From the NCBI GenBank assembly GCA_037176845.1, contig JAYKXP010000088.1, positions 62,001-126,000 of the forward strand: a stretch of DNA of 64,000 bases, written 5' to 3'. The stretch is from Paramarasmius palmivorus. Its lineage: Eukaryota > Basidiomycota > Agaricomycetes > Agaricales > Marasmiaceae. A program made the position numbers and the translations under genes. The notes beneath the pieces were generated by a model. That model did no database searches. It saw nothing but the letters and a program-made list of their open reading frames with translations, and was not told the DNA's origin. Each line of letters opens with the position of its first letter. Within the stretch, counting starts at the first letter, position 1. Below, piece by piece: positions 59,526 to 64,000 of this stretch.

Positions 59526-60715
59526 TCAGGGTTATTTATTCTGGATTGGATCATTAAATCGCTCATAGTCATGCCTCTTTAATCTTCTCATGTTGTTTTC
59601 TTTTTCCTTTGCTCTTTCTGCATCTCCATATCATTCGTCTTGTTCACATGCATGCATTATACCTCCAGAGAGGTCTAACATAACTACACTACGGAAGCAA
59701 TTCCTTTGCAGCTGACTGCAGGTTTTGCGTTTTCGCTAACACCGAACACGAAATGTCCGTAAATCAGCCAATTGTAAACCCGCACCACAGACCAGGGTCA
59801 ACCGTCATCGAGGGTTCAGCGCTGTTCAGCGCCACCGTTTCTAGTTGGGAACGTGTTCTAGACTGCATGATGTAGTCTGTGCTCGTCCAATACTATTATA
59901 CAAGCTCTGCTATGTATTACTCCAGCAGCAATATTCACCGCCTTCCCGTAGTCCTCATAGTCAGGTGGATGCTCTCCAAGAGTCCAAGCTTTCCTTCCCA
60001 TTCAAATCTTAAATCTCTTGCCCTTGGAATCTTGGGCATTGGACCAGATTGAGCCTTGCGGAAAGTGAATCCCTCCGAAAGCGAACCTTTTCCAAAGTCC
60101 TCGACTTTCGGAGTTGTTCCTGAAAGGAAGATAAGATTATCAAGCGTCCACTCCACGCGATTATCTAAAACATTTTTCCGCGCTTTGCGCAGCTCAACAG
60201 CTTATTACAGTTGTCAGCAACTTTTTACAAAAACATTCATCAGCTCCTTGGCCTCACCCTCATGAACGCACAATCGCCACTTGCTCTGTGCAGGGTCGCA
60301 AGGTGCTCCATACCGTGCCAACGCGTCATTGTCCCGAGGTGCTTGTTCCTTTGCACACTACCCACTTCTGATATCGCTAAAACCTACCTAATCAGGTCCC
60401 AATTGGATAAAGCCAAGAGCCGGACAAAATGAACACATGGAAAGCTATGGAAAGATCCTGCCAGCTTTACCTCCGAGCAACTGCAAATTCAGTCGCCTGT
60501 TCCTCTCATGCTTGGTAAGTTCCCTCTAGCGACGGCGGTACAAGATTTTCCCTCCTTTATCTGTCTAATTACTGCATCATACTGATCAGGTCATGCCCAT
60601 CTGTGCTCAGATCTCTCGATGACTTATAAGGACCGAATTCTCCTCATGTTTCGACTTGTAGTTCGTCCGTGCCCACCCGCCCTCGTCCATCGTGCTTGAC
60701 GAAGAACGACCCACG
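59526..60715. other. Gene-poor region with coding-like fragments
   Basis: No complete gene. On the minus strand at about 59860-60125, two overlapping frames look coding: TTPKVEDFGKGSLSEGFTFR behind a CAG acceptor, and EHPPDYEDYGKAVNIAAGVI further on. They cannot be joined without a frameshift or an unseen intron, so this may be a decayed gene. The right end is the promoter of the FMN enzyme. Confidence 0.3.
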
Positions 60716-62096
60716 ATGCTCGTCCAAAGTATCTCGCTGTCCTTGCTGTCTCTCCTGCTTACCTCGACGCATGCTGCTCGCCCATTCCTGAACGAGCCAG
60801 ACACGGGCATCGAGGGCGCTCTCGGTGACCTCAACGGGAATCTCCCCAATCTCACCTCCGTCGTTGGTCTTCCTGACTTTGACTGGGTCGCTCGTCAAGT
60901 GATGCCACTCCAAAACTACAGTACGCTCGATCCTGCTTCCATTTATCTCGATTTACTGACGATCTACCTTCCAGCTTACTACCGAAACGGTGTTGCTGGA
61001 GAGTGGTCATACCGCAACAACCTTGAAGTCTTCTACCGCTTTCGTTTACGCCCTCGTGTTCTTGTAGACGTCACCAAGATTGAGGATACGCTCACAACCA
61101 ACATCCTTGGATACAATTTCTCCGCTCCCTTCTTTATTTCTCCTTGCGCTCGCGCAGGATACGCACATCCCGACGCCGAGCTCAACCTCATGCGAGGAGC
61201 AGCTCAAGAAAACATCCTGTATATGGTATCAGACTATGCCACACTTTCCAAGGATCAAATTCACGCTGCTATCCCCGAGAATCAGACTCTCTTCCAGCAA
61301 ATCTATATCTCGAATAACCGGACCACGGCCAGGGCTCAAATCGAGGCTGCTGAAGCATCTGGATTTAAGGGGATTGCACTTACCGTTGATGCTCCTGGCG
61401 AAGCTAGTAGGCATCGCGCAGCACGATTCAGCGTCGGCAGTGCCAACACCCAGTACACTTACTTTTCCTGGGATTATTACAATGAAATGCGCAGCTGGAC
61501 CTCACTTCCTATCATCCCCAAGGTACGCCATTATTTTCCTGGATGCTTGGATAAGCGCTAACCGTTTGCATAATACAGGGAATCCTTACCTGGGAAGACG
61601 CAGTCAAGGCAGTCGAAGTTGGTGCACCTGCCATTTTCCTCTCCAATCACGGCGGGAGACAACTCGATGGTGTTCCCTCGCCCCTCGAAGTTGCTCTCGA
61701 AATTCACGAGAACGCTCCTTGGGTATTTAACAGCACTACGGTTCTTGCAGATGGAGGAGTGCGCTACGGCACCGATGCACTGAAGTTGCTCGCGTTGGGT
61801 GTCAAGGTAAGCAACCTGCCCATTCTTTTGTACCTCATGCTCAAGGTTCATCCAGGCTGTCGGTGTTGGAAGACCTTTCATGTACTCAAACGTGTTTGGG
61901 GTCGATGGTGTCGTTCGTGCAGCTAAGATCTTGAAGAGAGAGATCGCCACCAATGCCGCCAACTTGGGTGTTGCTGACCTCAAACAGATTACCCCCGACT
62001 ATGTGAGTAGCTCCCAGCTGTGGCGTTCGTGTCCGAACAAAGCTGACGCATATTGACGGCAAGGTTTCGTGGAAACAAAACTACTGGTATAGCTAA
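60716..62096 (+). CDS. Secreted FMN-dependent alpha-hydroxy acid oxidase/dehydrogenase
   Basis: Member of the L-lactate/glycolate oxidase and cytochrome b2 flavodomain family. Five exons (60716-60920, 60975-61522, 61579-61806, 61856-62002, 62064-62096) give 386 aa. The barrel starts at YYRNGVAGEWSYRNN; FMN/substrate motifs include ISPCARAGYAHPDAELNL, LFQQIYI, LTVDAPGEASRHR, LSNHGGRQLDG (catalytic His at about 275) and LADGGVRYGTDALKLLALG. No cytochrome b5 domain is present. The N-terminus MLVQSISLSLLSLLLTSTHA is a clear signal peptide and several N-glycosylation sites follow, so the enzyme is predicted to be extracellular. It would then oxidise a 2-hydroxy acid and perhaps make H2O2; the substrate is unknown. 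Confidence 0.93.
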
Positions 62097-62851
62097 GCAC
62101 CCAAACGGCGCAGCTGTCTTTATCTCTTGGAGACGATTAGTGTTTTGCCTTTGATACTTGGATGGTGGTTTCTTTCTGGAAACTATATACCCTATCCACT
62201 CCTGATACTCGCGTATTTGTGGCACCATGCTCTACACGATACGTGAGTTGACGAACAGACACGTCCTTAGGCCTTAGCACTCACGTCTGGTACGAATACA
62301 TGTCCGGAAAAATAATACAGTTTTTTGAAGTAGTCGTCGTACGTGGCCTTATTTGAGGTAGAATTTCGGGAGAACTTCGAGTCAGCATGTGAAAATGAGA
62401 GAACATGTCGTACTCAAGTAAATGAAAGGCCGAGATAAAGACTCGAAGAACAATAAGACACAAGATGTTCAAAAGAAGAATGGAGAACGTTCCTTCGGTT
62501 CAACGCGCGCGAATACTATCAATGCCGGCTTCACCGTAGTACCTGAACATCGATGTTGAAATGTGGGTCCCCAAGTCACAGAAAATACTCACTTGCACCT
62601 GCCTTTAGACTATTTCCCGGTTGAACCGCGCTGAAGTTTCTCCTGACTAGAGTCGAGTTCTAGACGGACCTTGTCGAACATCCACAAGGAAAACCTAGGT
62701 CCTACAAGCCCATCGCACGCAAGAGTTGATGTTCATCTTTTGCGGAAGGGTGTGGTTCGAAATAAGATGTACATTGGGTAGAGAGTGATCGAGAATTGAA
62801 ACGGACATGGTAACCTCCGCGATACATATTCGTTTAGGGCTTGTTGTACAT
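62097..62851. other. Convergent intergenic region
   Basis: No gene seen between the two stop codons. The sequence is AT-rich with no notable repeat; minor frames on the minus strand lack coding features. Confidence 0.45.
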
Positions 62852-63911
62852 TTACAATTTCTGTTCGGTAGAATTGGGTAGCTCAACGATCTGATCACTT
62901 CCGGGATACGGCGGGAGATTCAGCTCAAATTTCTCCTCTAGAGGCCTACAAATCCACTCAGCACATGCACCAGGAATGATGGTACAAAACTCACTTGGGG
63001 ACAAATCTTCCTCCGAGAAAATGCCTTCCCGTGAAACTCCTAGCACCCTGTTTGGGTGCTGTCAAGCTAAGCAACACGTCGGGATTCAAACCGACTCCTA
63101 TGTCATTTCCTTTCTCAACATCCCATCCAGAGGGTATGTCCACAGACACGATAGGTAGCTTGGATGCTGTCAAAAGTGGTAATACGGCGTCGAATGGTGC
63201 TCGAATGGGAGGTTTGAAAGAGAACCCAAAGATGGCGTCGAGTATGACATCGGTCGTTTTAAGGGCACTTTCCAGTTCAGAGGTAGATGTAGTCGATGGC
63301 GGGATTGTTGGGATGTGCATGTTGTCACATTGCTTTTTGAGTCTCTGGTATATATCCTTGGAACCGGGCTACTTGGAAGGGTGAACATGAGAGTAGCTAC
63401 TTGCGAGAATTGGAGGACGATACTTACCTTGGGCATGTAGATGGTTGGTCGGTACCCAAACATTCCTGTGCAACACTATACTTAGCCATGACGAACGTCT
63501 CAGCTCTGCACCGCTTTCTCTCACCCAGATGTCGTGCAGCAACGAGACCATCGCCACCTATTGAGCGTCAGTATGTTCCTATGATTTCACCGTGCAACCT
63601 TTCCAAACCTTGATTTCCAGGCCCACAGCACACCAGAACTCGAGGATACTGTTCTTTGTCGTAGCATCGAGCGAGAGTTTGCGCGCAAGCCAATCCAGCA
63701 AGCTCCATAAGCTTTGAGTGTATTCGTTTGTCGTTGACCCTCTAAATCCTGTGAATGAGACGTACTTGGTCGATACTAAATGCTCCCGCAGAACTCATCA
63801 ATTCTTCGTCGATCTGACACCGATCACGGGAAGCGTTATTGCTGGTACAAACTCGAGAGAAATCAGTATTACTTGTTGAGCAAGTTTTGCTGTCAGATAG
63901 CGTATAGACAT
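62852..63911 (-). CDS. NNR1: NAD(P)HX epimerase (YjeF N-terminal domain)
   Basis: Repairs hydrated NAD(P)H by interconverting its R and S epimers, working with the NAD(P)HX dehydratase. Seven exons (63873-63911, 63766-63813, 63609-63711, 63525-63557, 63428-63465, 62995-63368, 62852-62945) give 242 aa. Landmarks are [55 protein letters not shown] (cofactor-binding loop), DVILDAIFGFSFKPPIRAPF and the catalytic-Asp segment VSVDIPSGWD. The end is FTGRHFLGGRFVPKPLEEKF. The length is normal for the stand-alone epimerase. No clear mitochondrial leader is seen, so a cytosolic site is likely. Confidence 0.95.
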
Positions 63912-64000
63912 GGTGATTGAGATGAAAGAGTGGAGGGAGTGGTAGTTCAATTGCAAGGTTCAGAATACTAGCGGGTCCGTCCTTGGTAGAATGCCGGCGG

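Noticed and set aside
58565..59572. 335-codon minus-strand frame
   Set aside because: Shadow of the biased Ser/Pro/Gly-rich last exon of AVL9; the plus strand continues a recognised protein.

Overview
The window is nuclear DNA of a filamentous basidiomycete, most likely an Agaricales mushroom. The genes are compact and carry many 48-65 nt introns with GTRNGT donors and YAG acceptors. Marker families agree: an ER class I mannosidase, polyporopepsin-type protease, SidA hydroxylase, Avl9, a NACHT STAND protein with the basidiomycete N-terminal GTFNAV tag, and a lineage-expanded HNH family. Gene models were spliced by hand. For every gene called intact, the exon lengths sum to a multiple of three and the joins keep family motifs in frame.

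Left part (1-22 kb) is accessory and rearranged. Three unrecognised minus-strand gene models (0.4-3.1 kb) precede a 1002-aa NACHT STAND protein with four tandem copies of its post-NACHT module (3.5-6.5 kb). Two housekeeping genes follow, diverging from one promoter: ER alpha-1,2-mannosidase (6.8-9.1 kb) and a DEAH RNA helicase (9.4-12.2 kb). From 12.2 to 21.9 kb lies a repeat-rich stretch with a decayed NACHT 3' end and four HNH-nuclease family members: two intact, nearly identical direct copies, one inverted frameshifted copy and one remnant. Direct and inverted repeats and short stem-loop modules are interspersed.

Right part (22-64 kb) is dense and mostly ordinary: MYND protein, S28 serine peptidase, Zn2Cys6 regulator, CCHC zinc-knuckle miniprotein, a broken FAD-linked oxidase, a short AMPK-beta-like protein, an S33/TAP exopeptidase, ribonucleotide reductase large subunit, L-ornithine N5-monooxygenase with two exact iron-GATA sites upstream, aldo-keto reductase, BTB protein, a 200-aa unknown, GPI-GnT subunit P, aspartic protease, a secreted unknown, Avl9, a secreted FMN-dependent hydroxyacid oxidase and NAD(P)HX epimerase. 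Several pairs are divergent with 0.16-0.3 kb shared promoters.

Most interesting candidates: the 3.5-21.9 kb NACHT plus HNH region, whose turnover resembles a fast-evolving recognition or defence locus (inference only); the module-multiplied NACHT protein; the clustered substitutions between the HNH copies; and the paired ATCWGATAA sites ahead of the siderophore gene.
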